A stretch of 64,000 nucleotides of DNA. It comes from Micromonospora humi. Lineage in GTDB: Bacteria; Actinomycetota; Actinomycetes; Mycobacteriales; Micromonosporaceae. The position numbers were made by a program, and so were the translations under genes. The stretch covers positions 248,001 through 312,000 of the forward strand of contig NZ_FMDM01000005.1 of NCBI RefSeq assembly GCF_900090105.1, read 5' to 3'. Under the pieces are notes generated by a model that did no database searches, was not told where the DNA came from, and saw only the letters and a program-made list of their open reading frames with translations. Within the stretch, counting starts at the first letter, position 1. The number at the start of each line of letters is the position of its first letter. Below, piece by piece: positions 23,883 to 32,277 of the stretch.

Positions 23883-26432
23883 ATGACTCCCGATCATGAT
23901 CGTACGCGGGGCCCGGGTAGCCGGACGCCGCTGTCCGATCTGTTGCGCGGGCACCGGCTCGTCGCCGGCCTGACCCAGGCCGAGCTGGCCGACCGGGCGG
24001 GCGTGGGGGTGCGGACCGTCCGCGACCTGGAGCGGGGCCGGGCGACCCGGCCCCAACGCACCACAGTCGATCTGCTCGCCGACGCGCTCGGCCTGACCGG
24101 GGCCTCCCGGCGGGAGTTCGTCGCCACCGCCCGGCCCGTGCCGGCCGCCGCGCCGGTCGAGGTCGAACCCGATCCGGGTACGCCGATCGCGCTGCCCCAG
24201 CCCGTGCCGCTGCTCGGCCGGGAGCGCGACGTCGCCGAGGTGTCCGCCCTGCTCGACGCGCATCCGGTGGTGAGCCTGGTCGGGCTGGCCGGGGTCGGCA
24301 AGACCGCGCTCGCGCTCACCGTCGCCCACGCGGTCGCGGCCCGACATCCGGCAGGCGTGTCCGGGATCCTCGTCGGCGAGGGTTCGGACGACGCCGACGT
24401 GCTCGCCGCCTCGACGTCGGTGTTCGGCGTGAACCGGCTCGCCGACCTCTCCTGCCGGTTCGCCGGCCGGCCGGCGCTGCTGCTGGTCGACGCCGTCGAC
24501 CGGGCACCCGGGCCGGTGGCCGACGCGCTGCGGTCGCTCACCGACGCCGCGCCGGGCCTGCGGGTGCTGGTGACCGGCCGCCGGCCGGTCGGGCTTCCGG
24601 GTGAGCTGATCCGGCCGGTGGCGCCGCTCGACGTGCCGCCGGTCGGCGTGGAGCCGGCGGACCGGGCCGAGCTGGACCGCTGGCCCGCCGCGGCGCTCTT
24701 CGCCGCCCGGTTCACCCAGGCCCGGCACGCGCCGCCCACCCGGGCCGAGCTGCCGGCGCTCGCCGCGCTGGTCCGCCGCCTCGGCGGGCTGCCCCTGGCC
24801 ATCGAGCTGATGGCCGCGCGGGGCCGGATCCTCGACGTCACCGAGCTGCTGGACCGGTACGGCGACCGCGTCCTCGACCTGGCCGGCGTGCGTCCCGGCT
24901 GGGAGCCGGCCGATCCGGTAGCCGGCACGGTCACGTTGCGCGAGGCGGTGGCGACCAGCTATCACCTGCTCGCCTCCGCCGACCGTGCCGCGCTGCGCCG
25001 GCTGTCCGCGTTCCGCAACCGCTGGTCGGTCGAGCTGGCCGAGGAGCTGCTCGCCGACGACGGCCACCGGTGGGACGCCGTCCCGCTGCTGGACCGGCTG
25101 CGCGAGCTGGGCCTGCTCAGCGTCCGGGGCACCGGCCCGTTCCGGTTCCGGCTGCTGGACGCGGTCCGCGACTTCGCGGCCGAGCGGGCGGATCTGGAGT
25201 TCGAGACGGCGGCCATCCGGCTGCGACACGCCTCGGTGATCGCCGGGCTGGTTCGGCGCACCGCGCCCGGCCTGGTCGGTGCCGAGCTTCCCGGCACCGT
25301 GCACCTGCTGGACGAGGCGAGCGGCGATATCAGCGCCGCGCTGGCGTACGCCGCCGAGGACGCGCCGGCGATCGCGTTGCTGCTGGCCGCCGCGCTGCCC
25401 CGGTGGTGGCGGCTGCGGGGGCGGGACGTCTCGGGGCGGCGGTGGCTGCGTCGGTTGCTGGCCGACCCGCGTACCGCCGGCGCGCCGCCGGTGCTGCGGG
25501 CCTGGGCGTTGCTGGGGTCGGCCCGGCTCGCCGCCGAGCACGGGGCGGGGCCGGAGGAGTTGCCGGCGGCGCGAGCGGCGCTGGCCGTCTTCGCCGAGGT
25601 CGGCGACGTGACCGGCGAGCTGTCCGCCCGGTCGGTGCTCTGCGCGGTGCTGCGCGGTCTCGGCGCGCACGACGAGGCCCGGGAGCAGGCCGACGCGGCG
25701 CTGGCGCTGGCCACCCGGCACCGCCGGGTACGCGAGATGGCGGTCGCCCAGCATCACCTGACCTGGCACGACGTACGCGTGGGGGAGCTGGCCGGTGGCC
25801 GGCGGCGGCTGGCCACCGTCGACCGGTTGGCCGCGCAGTGCGGCGATCAGCGGCTCCGGCTGCTGGCGCGGGCCGACCTGGCCGAGCTGACCCGGCTGGA
25901 GGGTCGCTACGCCGAGGCGGCCGAGCAGGGGCGGCGGGCGGCGGCCGCGCTCGTCGAGCTGGGTGATCCGGGTCGACGCCGCCGGACCATCGGCGGCGTC
26001 GGGCTGGCCCTCGCGCTCCAGGGGCGGGACGACGAGGCGCTGGCGGTGGTGGGCGAGCTGTGGCCCGCGAACGTGGTGCCCGGTCCGCGTCGCCCGCCGG
26101 CGGCCGAGCGGTGGGAGCCCGCCGGGTCGGACCGGGACGCCCGCACCGAGGACGCGCTCCGCGCGTTGATCGAGGGCCAGGTGGCGTTGAACCGGGGTGA
26201 CCGGGAGCTGGCGGCGGAGTGGTTCGCCGCGGCGGCCGAGGTGGCGGCCGGTGGCGCGGACCGGCGGGACCTGGTCGAGGCGCTGGTGGGGTTGGCGGCC
26301 AGCACGGGGGACGCGGCCGTGCTGGATCGGCTGGAGCGGGCGCGGCAGGTCACCGGCGTCAGCCTGCTGCCCCGGGAGGAGGAACTGCTCTACTCGCTGG
26401 CGGTGCGGCGGGAGCGCGCACGGCGCGCCTGA
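23883..26432 (+). CDS. XRE-HTH / NTPase (STAND-type) / TPR regulator
   Basis: An 849-residue regulator. An N-terminal XRE-like HTH lies at about 12-70 (LVAGLTQAELADRAGVGVRTVRDLERG). Next comes an AAA/NB-ARC-type NTPase: LLGRERDVAEV, P-loop GLAGVGKTALAL, a Walker B-like RPALLLVDAVD, then PLAIELMAARGR. A winged helix and TPR-like repeats follow (AALAVFAEVGDVTGELSARSVLCAVLRGLG). This is the LuxR/SARP-like 'ATP-binding protein' design in which ligand binding drives oligomerisation. ATG 23883 is preferred; an in-frame GTG at 23847 is possible and neither has a strong Shine-Dalgarno. The target is unknown. Confidence 0.82.
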   Translation: MTPDHDRTRGPGSRTPLSDLLRGHRLVAGLTQAELADRAGVGVRTVRDLERGRATRPQRTTVDLLADALGLTGASRREFVATARPVPAAAPVEVEPDPGTPIALPQPVPLLGRERDVAEVSALLDAHPVVSLVGLAGVGKTALALTVAHAVAARHPAGVSGILVGEGSDDADVLAASTSVFGVNRLADLSCRFAGRPALLLVDAVDRAPGPVADALRSLTDAAPGLRVLVTGRRPVGLPGELIRPVAPLDVPPVGVEPADRAELDRWPAAALFAARFTQARHAPPTRAELPALAALVRRLGGLPLAIELMAARGRILDVTELLDRYGDRVLDLAGVRPGWEPADPVAGTVTLREAVATSYHLLASADRAALRRLSAFRNRWSVELAEELLADDGHRWDAVPLLDRLRELGLLSVRGTGPFRFRLLDAVRDFAAERADLEFETAAIRLRHASVIAGLVRRTAPGLVGAELPGTVHLLDEASGDISAALAYAAEDAPAIALLLAAALPRWWRLRGRDVSGRRWLRRLLADPRTAGAPPVLRAWALLGSARLAAEHGAGPEELPAARAALAVFAEVGDVTGELSARSVLCAVLRGLGAHDEAREQADAALALATRHRRVREMAVAQHHLTWHDVRVGELAGGRRRLATVDRLAAQCGDQRLRLLARADLAELTRLEGRYAEAAEQGRRAAAALVELGDPGRRRRTIGGVGLALALQGRDDEALAVVGELWPANVVPGPRRPPAAERWEPAGSDRDARTEDALRALIEGQVALNRGDRELAAEWFAAAAEVAAGGADRRDLVEALVGLAASTGDAAVLDRLERARQVTGVSLLPREEELLYSLAVRRERARRA

Positions 26433-26460
26433 GGGAGCCGGTGGGTTCCAGGGAGGGCGC

Positions 26461-26527
26461 GGGGGTGGCGCGAGCGAAGTAGCCCCCTGGTGCTGCCCCT
26501 CGCTCCACGCTCGCGCCAGCACCCCCC
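26461..26527. repeat. GC-rich long inverted repeat downstream of the NTPase gene
   Basis: GGGGGTGGCGCGAGCG (26461-26476) pairs with CGCTCGCGCC-AGC-ACCCCC (26508-26526), leaving a small bulge and a 31-nt loop. It lies in the 220-bp gap between convergent genes (ends at 26432 and 26653) and could serve as a terminator. Nothing else is seen in this gap. Confidence 0.6.
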
Positions 26528-26652
26528 GGTGCCCCCCGCTTTCGGCAGCCTATCCAGACACCCCGAGTGGTTCATTCGGCTTTGTCGCCTTTGCCCCCGC
26601 AGGGGGGCGGTTCTGCCGGTCCTTCTGCCGGTGACCGGCGGGTAGCGGCGGC

Positions 26653-27147
26653 TCAGCAGGCGGTGCTCCCGGCCGGTTCGGTGCTGCCGGCGGTGGCGCC
26701 CGGGTGCACCGCGTCCCGCACCCGACGCAGCCCGTCCAGGAGCCCGTCGAGCTGGGCCGGCGCGAGCTGCCCGGTGAACCACTGCTCGATGATCTTCAGG
26801 TGGCCGGGGAGGATCTCGTCCAGTCGACCCAGGCCGGAGGCCGTGACCACGGCGAAGGAGCTGCGCCGGTCCGACGGGCAGGCCCGGCGGCGGATCAGGC
26901 CGTCGCGTTCCATCCGGTCGACGACCCGGGTGACTCCGCTGGTGGAGAGCGAGGTCTGCGCCGCGAGGTCGGTCATCCGCAGCTGGTTGTTGGGCGAGCG
27001 GGCGAGGCGGGTGAGCACCTCGAACTCGACCGGGGAGAGCCCGTGCTCCTCGAACTGGGCGGCGAACCGGGCGGAGAGCCCGGCGTGTGCCTCGTAGAGG
27101 AGGCCGACGGCGGTGATCCGGGGGTCGTCGAACACGTTCTGGTCCAC
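26653..27147 (-). CDS. MarR-family transcriptional regulator
   Basis: A 164-residue MarR regulator with the winged helix at about 35-105: LSPVEFEVLTRLARSPNNQLRMTDLAAQTSLSTSGVTRVVDRMERDGLIRRRACPSDRRSSFAVVT, including the DxRxxxxxxT wing. GTG 27147 (VDQNVFDDPR) is chosen with AGGATGG upstream. It diverges from the YceI gene, so it is a candidate regulator of that gene in response to a small, perhaps phenolic or lipophilic, ligand (inferred). Confidence 0.9.
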   Translation of the reverse strand: MDQNVFDDPRITAVGLLYEAHAGLSARFAAQFEEHGLSPVEFEVLTRLARSPNNQLRMTDLAAQTSLSTSGVTRVVDRMERDGLIRRRACPSDRRSSFAVVTASGLGRLDEILPGHLKIIEQWFTGQLAPAQLDGLLDGLRRVRDAVHPGATAGSTEPAGSTAC

Positions 27148-27158
27148 GCCACCATCCT

Positions 27159-27201
27159 AGCAACACTTGACACAGGGAATATTGCTGTAGTTATAGTTGC
27201 T
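27159..27201. promoter_or_regulatory. yceI promoter with flanking inverted repeat
   Basis: TTGACA (27167-27172), 18-bp spacer and TTATAG (27191-27196) form a good promoter for the YceI gene. It is bracketed by AGCAAC (27159-27164) and GTTGCT (27196-27201). A MarR dimer pair binding there would block it. Start of transcription is expected near 27203. Confidence 0.7.
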
Positions 27202-27248
27202 CAGTCAGCCGTTGGGCTACTAAACAATCTTCTCCGGAGGAGAGCATC

Positions 27249-27830
27249 ATGACCAGCAGCACCGAGGCGACTACCCGCGACTGGGAGGGCCTCACCATCC
27301 CGGCCCCCGGCACCTACCTCCTCGACGCCGCTCACAAGCGGGTCGGCTTCGTCGCGCGGCACATGATGGTCAGCAAGGTACGCGGTGAGTTCGCCGACGC
27401 CACCGCCACCATCACCGTCACCGACGACCCGCTGCAGTCCGCGGTCACGGCCAGCATCCAGGCCGCCAGCATCAACACCGCGCAGGCGGACCGCGACGGG
27501 CACCTGCGCAGCCCGGAGTTCCTCGACGCCGAGCAGTTCCCGACGCTGGAGTTCCGCAGCACCGGTGTGAAGTCCCGCGAGGGCAACGAGTTCGTGCTCG
27601 CCGGTGAGCTGACCATCAAGGGCGTGACCCGCCCGGTGGACCTCGAGGTCGAGTTCGAGGGCGTCGGCCGCAGCCCGTTCGGGCAGGACATCTTCGGCTT
27701 CTCGGCGCACACCGAGATCGACCGGGAGGACTTCGGCCTGACCTGGAACGTCGCCCTGGAGACCGGTGGCGTCCTGGTCGGCCGCAAGGTCAAGATCGAG
27801 ATCGAGGGCGAGGCCATCCGCCAGGGCTGA
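27249..27830 (+). CDS. YceI-family lipocalin-like polyisoprenoid-binding protein
   Basis: A 193-residue YceI-domain protein. It shows the family pattern: TYLLDAAHKRVGFVARHMMVSKVRGEF, ASINTAQADRDGHLRSPEFLDAEQFPTLEFRS, GELTIKGVTRPVDLEVEF and a C-terminal DFGLTWNVALETGGVLVGRKVKIEIE. YceI proteins are beta-barrels that bind isoprenoid-like lipids. No signal peptide is present, unlike the E. coli protein, so it is probably cytoplasmic. ATG 27249 has CCGGAGGAGAG upstream. It is driven by a strong promoter and divergent from a MarR regulator; a terminator follows. Confidence 0.92.
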   Translation: MTSSTEATTRDWEGLTIPAPGTYLLDAAHKRVGFVARHMMVSKVRGEFADATATITVTDDPLQSAVTASIQAASINTAQADRDGHLRSPEFLDAEQFPTLEFRSTGVKSREGNEFVLAGELTIKGVTRPVDLEVEFEGVGRSPFGQDIFGFSAHTEIDREDFGLTWNVALETGGVLVGRKVKIEIEGEAIRQG

Positions 27831-27845
27831 GCCGTCGTCAGGCCC

Positions 27846-27883
27846 ACGGGCCCGCACCGTCGAACCCGACGGCGCGGGCCCGT
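27846..27883 (+). terminator. Terminator after yceI
   Basis: A 10-bp stem plus a 6-bp stem separated by one A/C mismatch (27846-27862 with 27867-27883) and a 4-nt loop lie 15 nt after the YceI stop. This is one of the strongest hairpins in the window. The remaining 200 bp to the next gene show nothing else clear. Confidence 0.88.
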
Positions 27884-28084
27884 CCCGTATCCGGGGCCGT
27901 GCGGATTGTCACGTGATGTTCGCTGGTTACACGCGCTGCGCGAGGCGGTGGCGGGGTACAGGTGCAGACCTGCACCCGACCCGCGCTTTCACCAGGGCCG
28001 GAGGCACTTACGCAGATCACGTGGATGGTTCACAATGCGTTGCGGAACGCCAACGGTTCCGCCGCGCCGGCGCCGGGAGGACAC

Positions 28085-29563
28085 ATGGGCAGGGACGTCG
28101 AGCAGGGCGCCTTCTCCCGCGAGGATCGGGTCCGCTACCGGCAGAAGGTCCGACGGTGCCTGGACGTCTTCGCGTTGATGCTCGACGACTTCGGCTTCGA
28201 CGCCGACCGGCCGATGACCGGGCTGGAGATCGAGCTGAACCTGGTCGACGCGGCCGCCGAGCCCGCCATGCGCAACGACCAGATCCTGGCCGACATCGCC
28301 GACCCGCTCTTCCAGACCGAGCTGGGCCAGTTCAACCTCGAACTGAACGCCTCGCCCCGGCTGATCGAGGGCAGCGGGTTCACCGACTACGAACAGGATC
28401 TGCGCAGCAGCCTCAGCCGCGCCGACGAGCGGGCCGCCAAGTCCGACGCCACCATCGTGATGGTCGGGATCCTGCCCACCCTCACCGAGCGTCACCTGGT
28501 CGCCGACAACCTCTCCACGGACGAGCGCTACCGGGTGCTCAACGACCAGATCGTCGGCGCCCGGGGCGAGGACATCGAGCTGGACATCAACGGTGTCGAG
28601 CGGCTCCGTACGCACACCGACTCGATCGCGCCGGAGGCCGCCTGCACCAGCCTCCAGTTCCACCTCCAGGTCGCGCCGGACAGCTTCGCCGACCACTGGA
28701 ACGCCTCCCAGGCGATCGCCGGCGTCCAGGTCGCCATCGGTGCCAACTCGCCATTCCTCTACGGCCGGCAGCTCTGGGCGGAGACCCGGATCGCCCTGTT
28801 CGAACAGGCCACCGACACCCGGCCGGATGAGTTGAAGGCCCAGGGCGTACGCCCGCGGGTCTGGTTCGGCGAGCGCTGGATCACCTCGATCTTCGACCTG
28901 TTCGAGGAGAACGTCCGCTACTTCCCGCCGCTGCTGCCGATCTGCGAGGAGGAGGACCCGGTCGAGGTGCTGCACGCCGGCGGGGTGCCCCAGCTCGGTG
29001 AGCTGCGGCTGCACAACGGCACCGTCTACCGCTGGAACCGCCCGGTCTACGACATCATGAACGACCGCCCCCACCTCCGGGTGGAGAACCGGGTGCTGCC
29101 CGCCGGTCCGACCGTGGTGGACATGCTCGCCAACGCCGCGCTCTACTTCGGCCTCGCCCGTGGCCTCGCCGAGGCGGAACGTCCCATCTGGAGCCAGCTC
29201 ACGTTCAGCTCGGCCGAGGAGAACTTCCACGCCGCCGCGCGGCGCGGCATCGACGCGGTGCTGCACTGGCCCCGGCTCGGTGACGTGCCGGTCACCACGC
29301 TCGTCCTCGACACGCTGCTGCCGGTGGCCGCGCAGGGGCTGGACGGATTCGGCGTCGCCCCGGCCGAGCGCGACCGCCTCCTCGGCGTGATCGAGGGACG
29401 CTGTCGTACCGGCCGCAACGGCGCGGTCTGGCAGACCGAGACGGTGTGGGCGGCCGAGCGGCACCGTGGCATGGACCGGAAGGCCGCCCTGCACCACATG
29501 GTCCAGCGCTACGCCGAACTCCAGCGCACCAACGAGCCCGTCCACACCTGGCCCGTCGACTGA
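28085..29563 (+). CDS. Glutamate-cysteine ligase (GCS2) family protein
   Basis: A 492-residue protein of the GCS2/carboxylate-amine ligase superfamily. The substrate-binding opening MTGLEIELNLVD, the ELGQFNLELNASP strand, TSLQFHLQVAPDSFADHWNASQAIAGVQVAIGANSPFLYGRQLWAETRIALFEQ and PHLRVENRVLPAGPTVVDMLANAALY are typical. ATG 28085 has GGGAGGAC upstream. The enzyme would join a gamma-carboxyl of glutamate to an amine with ATP. The exact product is not predictable; mycothiol-producing actinobacteria use such paralogues for ergothioneine or unknown dipeptides. Repeat copy C begins 4 nt after its stop. Confidence 0.82.
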   Translation: MGRDVEQGAFSREDRVRYRQKVRRCLDVFALMLDDFGFDADRPMTGLEIELNLVDAAAEPAMRNDQILADIADPLFQTELGQFNLELNASPRLIEGSGFTDYEQDLRSSLSRADERAAKSDATIVMVGILPTLTERHLVADNLSTDERYRVLNDQIVGARGEDIELDINGVERLRTHTDSIAPEAACTSLQFHLQVAPDSFADHWNASQAIAGVQVAIGANSPFLYGRQLWAETRIALFEQATDTRPDELKAQGVRPRVWFGERWITSIFDLFEENVRYFPPLLPICEEEDPVEVLHAGGVPQLGELRLHNGTVYRWNRPVYDIMNDRPHLRVENRVLPAGPTVVDMLANAALYFGLARGLAEAERPIWSQLTFSSAEENFHAAARRGIDAVLHWPRLGDVPVTTLVLDTLLPVAAQGLDGFGVAPAERDRLLGVIEGRCRTGRNGAVWQTETVWAAERHRGMDRKAALHHMVQRYAELQRTNEPVHTWPVD

Positions 29564-29566
29564 GGT

Positions 29567-29622
29567 GTAAGGCGGGGCCCCCTGTTAACGCCTCCGGTAG
29601 AGGCGGGGCCCCTTCTTAACAC
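29567..29622. repeat. GGGGCCCC tandem quasi-palindrome, copy C
   Basis: Unit 1 (GTAAGG, CGGGGCCCCC, TTAACGC) and unit 2 (TAGAGG, GGGGCCCC, TTAAC) occupy 56 nt and are in the same orientation as copies B and D. The element fills the 67-nt gap between convergent genes and begins 4 nt after the GCS2 stop. Its two units can also pair with one another, so it may serve as the terminator. Confidence 0.88.
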
Positions 29623-29630
29623 CTACGGGA

Positions 29631-31367
29631 TCAGCGGCTGCGGCGACGGGCCTTCGGCTCGGCCGGTGACGTGGTCGCGGGGTCGCCGGACTCCGGCTCC
29701 TCGACACCCCGCCGGTCGCCGGGGTCGACCGGAGAAGTGTCCTCGGGCTCCCGCTGCTGTGGCACCGCCCGACTGCGACGACCGGCGCTCGTCCGCGCGG
29801 CGCCACCCGACGCGGACTGCCGACCCGCCGCCCGACCGGTACGGCCCGCCGGCTCCACCTGCTCGTCCGTCGCCGCCGCGTCACGACCTGGGTCGGCGAG
29901 GGCGTCCCGGCCCGGTCCGGCCACGGCGTCGCGGCCCGAGCCCGAGGTCGACTCCCGGCCCGGTCCGGCCACGGCGTCGCGGCCCGAGCCCGCGGTCGAC
30001 TCCCGGCCCGAGCCGGACGTGGCGTCGCGGCCTGAGTCGGCCGTGGCACCGCGATCGGAGCCGGGTGTGGAGGCGCGATCGGAGCCGGGCGTCGGGCGGT
30101 GGCCGGACCGTGACGTCGCGTCGGGGTCGACGTCCGGCGTCACCGCCGGGTCGCGGTCGGTCGCACGCGCCGATCCGCCGGCCCATGCCTGCGTCGGCGA
30201 CCCGGCGGCCTCGGCGCCAGCGTCCGGCGCGGTGCGACCGGTCCGGCGGCCGAAGAACCGCCACGCCGGCTTCGGGGTGGCCTCGACCGGCTGCCCGTCG
30301 GCCGTCGGCCGGGACTGTCCACCGGTCCCCGCTCGGGACTGCCCGTCGGCCTCCCGCAGCAGCTCACCGCCGACCAGGTCCGCCTCACCGCCGAGTCCTT
30401 CAGGCTTACCGCCGAGTCGCTCCGGCTCACCGCCGACCAGGTCCGCCTCACCGCCGAGTCGCTCCGGCACCGCCGCCGACGTGCGGTCCGCGGCGCGCCG
30501 GTCGGACCGCTGGGCCAGCGCGGCCACCAGGACCGAGCCGCCCACGCCGGCGATCACCGCGTACGGGGCGATCAGGTGGGCCGACAGCTGCTCGGCGGCG
30601 ATTCCGGCCAGTCGCGGCACGGCCAGCAGGTAGGCCGACGCGACAAGCAGCGGACCGGCCGCACCGGAGGCGGTGGCGCCGACGCGCGCCTGAGGCGACC
30701 GGACCGCGCGTCGGGCGGCCAGCACTCCGATCAGCAGGGCGGAGCCCAGTGAGAGCAGCGCCCCCGGCCAGTAGAAGTAGTCACGGATCCAGAATCCGGC
30801 GCGGTCCGCGCTGATCTGCCAGATGCCGAGCTGGGCGGTGGTCAGACCGCGGCCGGAGAGCACCCCGTCCACCACCGACACCACGGCGAGCAACCAGAGC
30901 CAGCCGGTGGTGGCGAGCAGATTGGTGGCGGCGGCACGGGTGTGCAGCGCCCAGACGGCCAGCAGTACGCCGAGCACCAGCCCGGCGGTCGCATAGACGG
31001 CGGCGACGCTCTGCGGCATTGTGGTGTCCGGCACCCGGGCCGCACGGGCCGGCACCGCCACCAGCAGCACGGTGACCAGTGCGCCGACACCGGCGGCGAG
31101 CGCGAGCCCGAGCCGGGGCAGCGCGCCCGCCGGCTCGTCACCGCCGCGCAGGCGCTGGGCGCAGACCGCGCCGACGACGACCGAGGTAGCGGCGATCCAG
31201 GTGGCCCAGGCGAGGCTCGCCACCCAGGCCGATTCGACCCGGACGGTGCCGGTGGGCGTCCAGTTGATGATGCCGAGCCCGTAGCCGAAGCCGAGCTGCG
31301 CGGCGCCCGCGCCGGCAGCCACGCCGAGCGCGGCGGCGGTCGATCCTCCCCAGCCCCGTCTGGCCAT
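29631..31367 (-). CDS. Multi-pass membrane protein with long repetitive hydrophilic tail
   Basis: A 578-residue protein. Residues 1 to about 290 contain roughly eight hydrophobic segments (ALGVAAGAGAAQLGFGYGLG, WIAATSVVVGAVCA, LGLALAAGVGALVTVLLVAV, and so on), with a conserved-looking WTPTGTVRVESAWVASLAWATW near the start. The remaining 290 residues are charged, low-complexity sequence with short repeats (GGEADLVGGEPERLGG; GSGRDAVAGPGRES). ATG 31367 lies at the first membrane helix. The N-terminal part resembles uncharacterised actinobacterial membrane proteins; the tail is likely cytoplasmic and disordered. No function can be assigned. Confidence 0.65.
   Translation of the reverse strand: MARRGWGGSTAAALGVAAGAGAAQLGFGYGLGIINWTPTGTVRVESAWVASLAWATWIAATSVVVGAVCAQRLRGGDEPAGALPRLGLALAAGVGALVTVLLVAVPARAARVPDTTMPQSVAAVYATAGLVLGVLLAVWALHTRAAATNLLATTGWLWLLAVVSVVDGVLSGRGLTTAQLGIWQISADRAGFWIRDYFYWPGALLSLGSALLIGVLAARRAVRSPQARVGATASGAAGPLLVASAYLLAVPRLAGIAAEQLSAHLIAPYAVIAGVGGSVLVAALAQRSDRRAADRTSAAVPERLGGEADLVGGEPERLGGKPEGLGGEADLVGGELLREADGQSRAGTGGQSRPTADGQPVEATPKPAWRFFGRRTGRTAPDAGAEAAGSPTQAWAGGSARATDRDPAVTPDVDPDATSRSGHRPTPGSDRASTPGSDRGATADSGRDATSGSGRESTAGSGRDAVAGPGRESTSGSGRDAVAGPGRDALADPGRDAAATDEQVEPAGRTGRAAGRQSASGGAARTSAGRRSRAVPQQREPEDTSPVDPGDRRGVEEPESGDPATTSPAEPKARRRSR
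29911..30006. repeat. 48-bp tandem coding repeat
   Basis: Two near-identical 48-bp units (beginning at 29911 and 29959) encode a 16-residue GRD/GRES-type repeat in the hydrophilic tail of the membrane protein, with further decayed copies to about 30110. The in-frame length keeps the tail open. Confidence 0.75.
30365..30460. repeat. 63-bp spaced coding repeat
   Basis: A 33-bp segment at 30365 recurs at 30428 (63-bp offset, 21 codons), coding for GGEADLVGGE blocks. It is part of the disordered tail of the same membrane protein and probably arose by slippage. Confidence 0.75.
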
Positions 31368-31460
31368 GCGGGGCAGCGTAGCGTCCCGAGGTCGGCCCGG
31401 CGAGTCGTGGGAACCGCAGGCCGGGCGTGAGTGGCTTGGCGGCACCGGCTACGGTCGCCG

Positions 31461-32162
31461 ATGACTGAGGCGGTGGACGCGATGACGGACGATCAGCAGC
31501 CGGTGCGCGAGGAGGCCGGCCCGGGTCGGAGCCGGCTGATGGTCGGCGGCGGCCTGGCGGTGGCCCTGCTGGCGGTGATCGGTGCCAGCGTGGGTTGGGT
31601 GTTGGCCGGTGAGCCGGACCGACCGACCGCGTCGTCGGAGGTCGCGCCACCGCCGGCCGCCCCGTCCTCCCCGCCCACCGCGGTGACGCCCAGCGCCGAC
31701 CGGTCCGGCGAGGACCGCCCGACCGGTACGCGGTCGACCGCCCCGGCCGGGCTCACGGTGCCGGAGCTGGTGGGCACCGACTTCGAGCGGGCCCGGCAGG
31801 AGTTGCGGGACCGTAAGCTCGGCTGGCGGCTGGTGTTCGGTGGCGGCTCGGGCCGGGACGTGGAACGGACGTCACCGCGGTCCGGCGCGCCGGTCCGGCG
31901 CGGCGTCACCGTCACCGTCTGGGTCGCCGGGCCGGCGCCGGCCGTCACCGTGCCCGACCTGGGTGGCCGGTCCTGTTCCGACGCGGCCGACGACCTGGTG
32001 GAGGCGGGGCTCTATCCCCGCTACCGCCCCGGTCGCCAGGGGGCGGTCACCGCACAGGAACCGGCCGCCGGGGGCGCCGCCCGCTGGAACGACCAGGTCA
32101 CGCTGACGTGCGGCACCGCGCCCTCCGACCCGCCGACCGCCGTCGAGTCGCCGACCCCCTGA
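31461..32162 (+). CDS. Membrane-anchored PASTA-domain protein
   Basis: A 233-residue protein with a short cytoplasmic N-terminus, one helix at about 26-48 (LMVGGGLAVALLAVIGASVGWVLAG), a Pro/Ser linker and two PASTA modules (LTVPELVGTDFERARQELRDRKLGW and VTVPDLGGRSCSDAADDLVEAGL). The second PASTA has two Cys that could form a disulfide. PASTA modules bind peptidoglycan fragments or muropeptides. There is no kinase domain. ATG 31461 has no Shine-Dalgarno; ATG 31482 is an alternative. A second PASTA protein follows, and the PknB kinase with the same modules is 14 kb away. Confidence 0.8.
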   Translation: MTEAVDAMTDDQQPVREEAGPGRSRLMVGGGLAVALLAVIGASVGWVLAGEPDRPTASSEVAPPPAAPSSPPTAVTPSADRSGEDRPTGTRSTAPAGLTVPELVGTDFERARQELRDRKLGWRLVFGGGSGRDVERTSPRSGAPVRRGVTVTVWVAGPAPAVTVPDLGGRSCSDAADDLVEAGLYPRYRPGRQGAVTAQEPAAGGAARWNDQVTLTCGTAPSDPPTAVESPTP

Positions 32163-32277
32163 CGGTACGGCCGACCGGCCGGGCCGGCGTGCTGATCCCG
32201 GCCGGCGTGGTCGGGGCCCGTTACCGTGGACGTTCGAGGGCCGTGTGCCCCGTCCCGGGTGGGGAAGGACGTGTGTC

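Noticed and set aside
29880..30110. Regular repeats resembling a CRISPR array
   Set aside because: Units are 48 bp and directly adjacent, with no unique spacers, all within a coding frame for a disordered tail. No cas genes are nearby.
31436..31461. Leaderless promoter for the first PASTA gene
   Set aside because: TACGGT lies close to the start, but no -35 element at proper distance was found.
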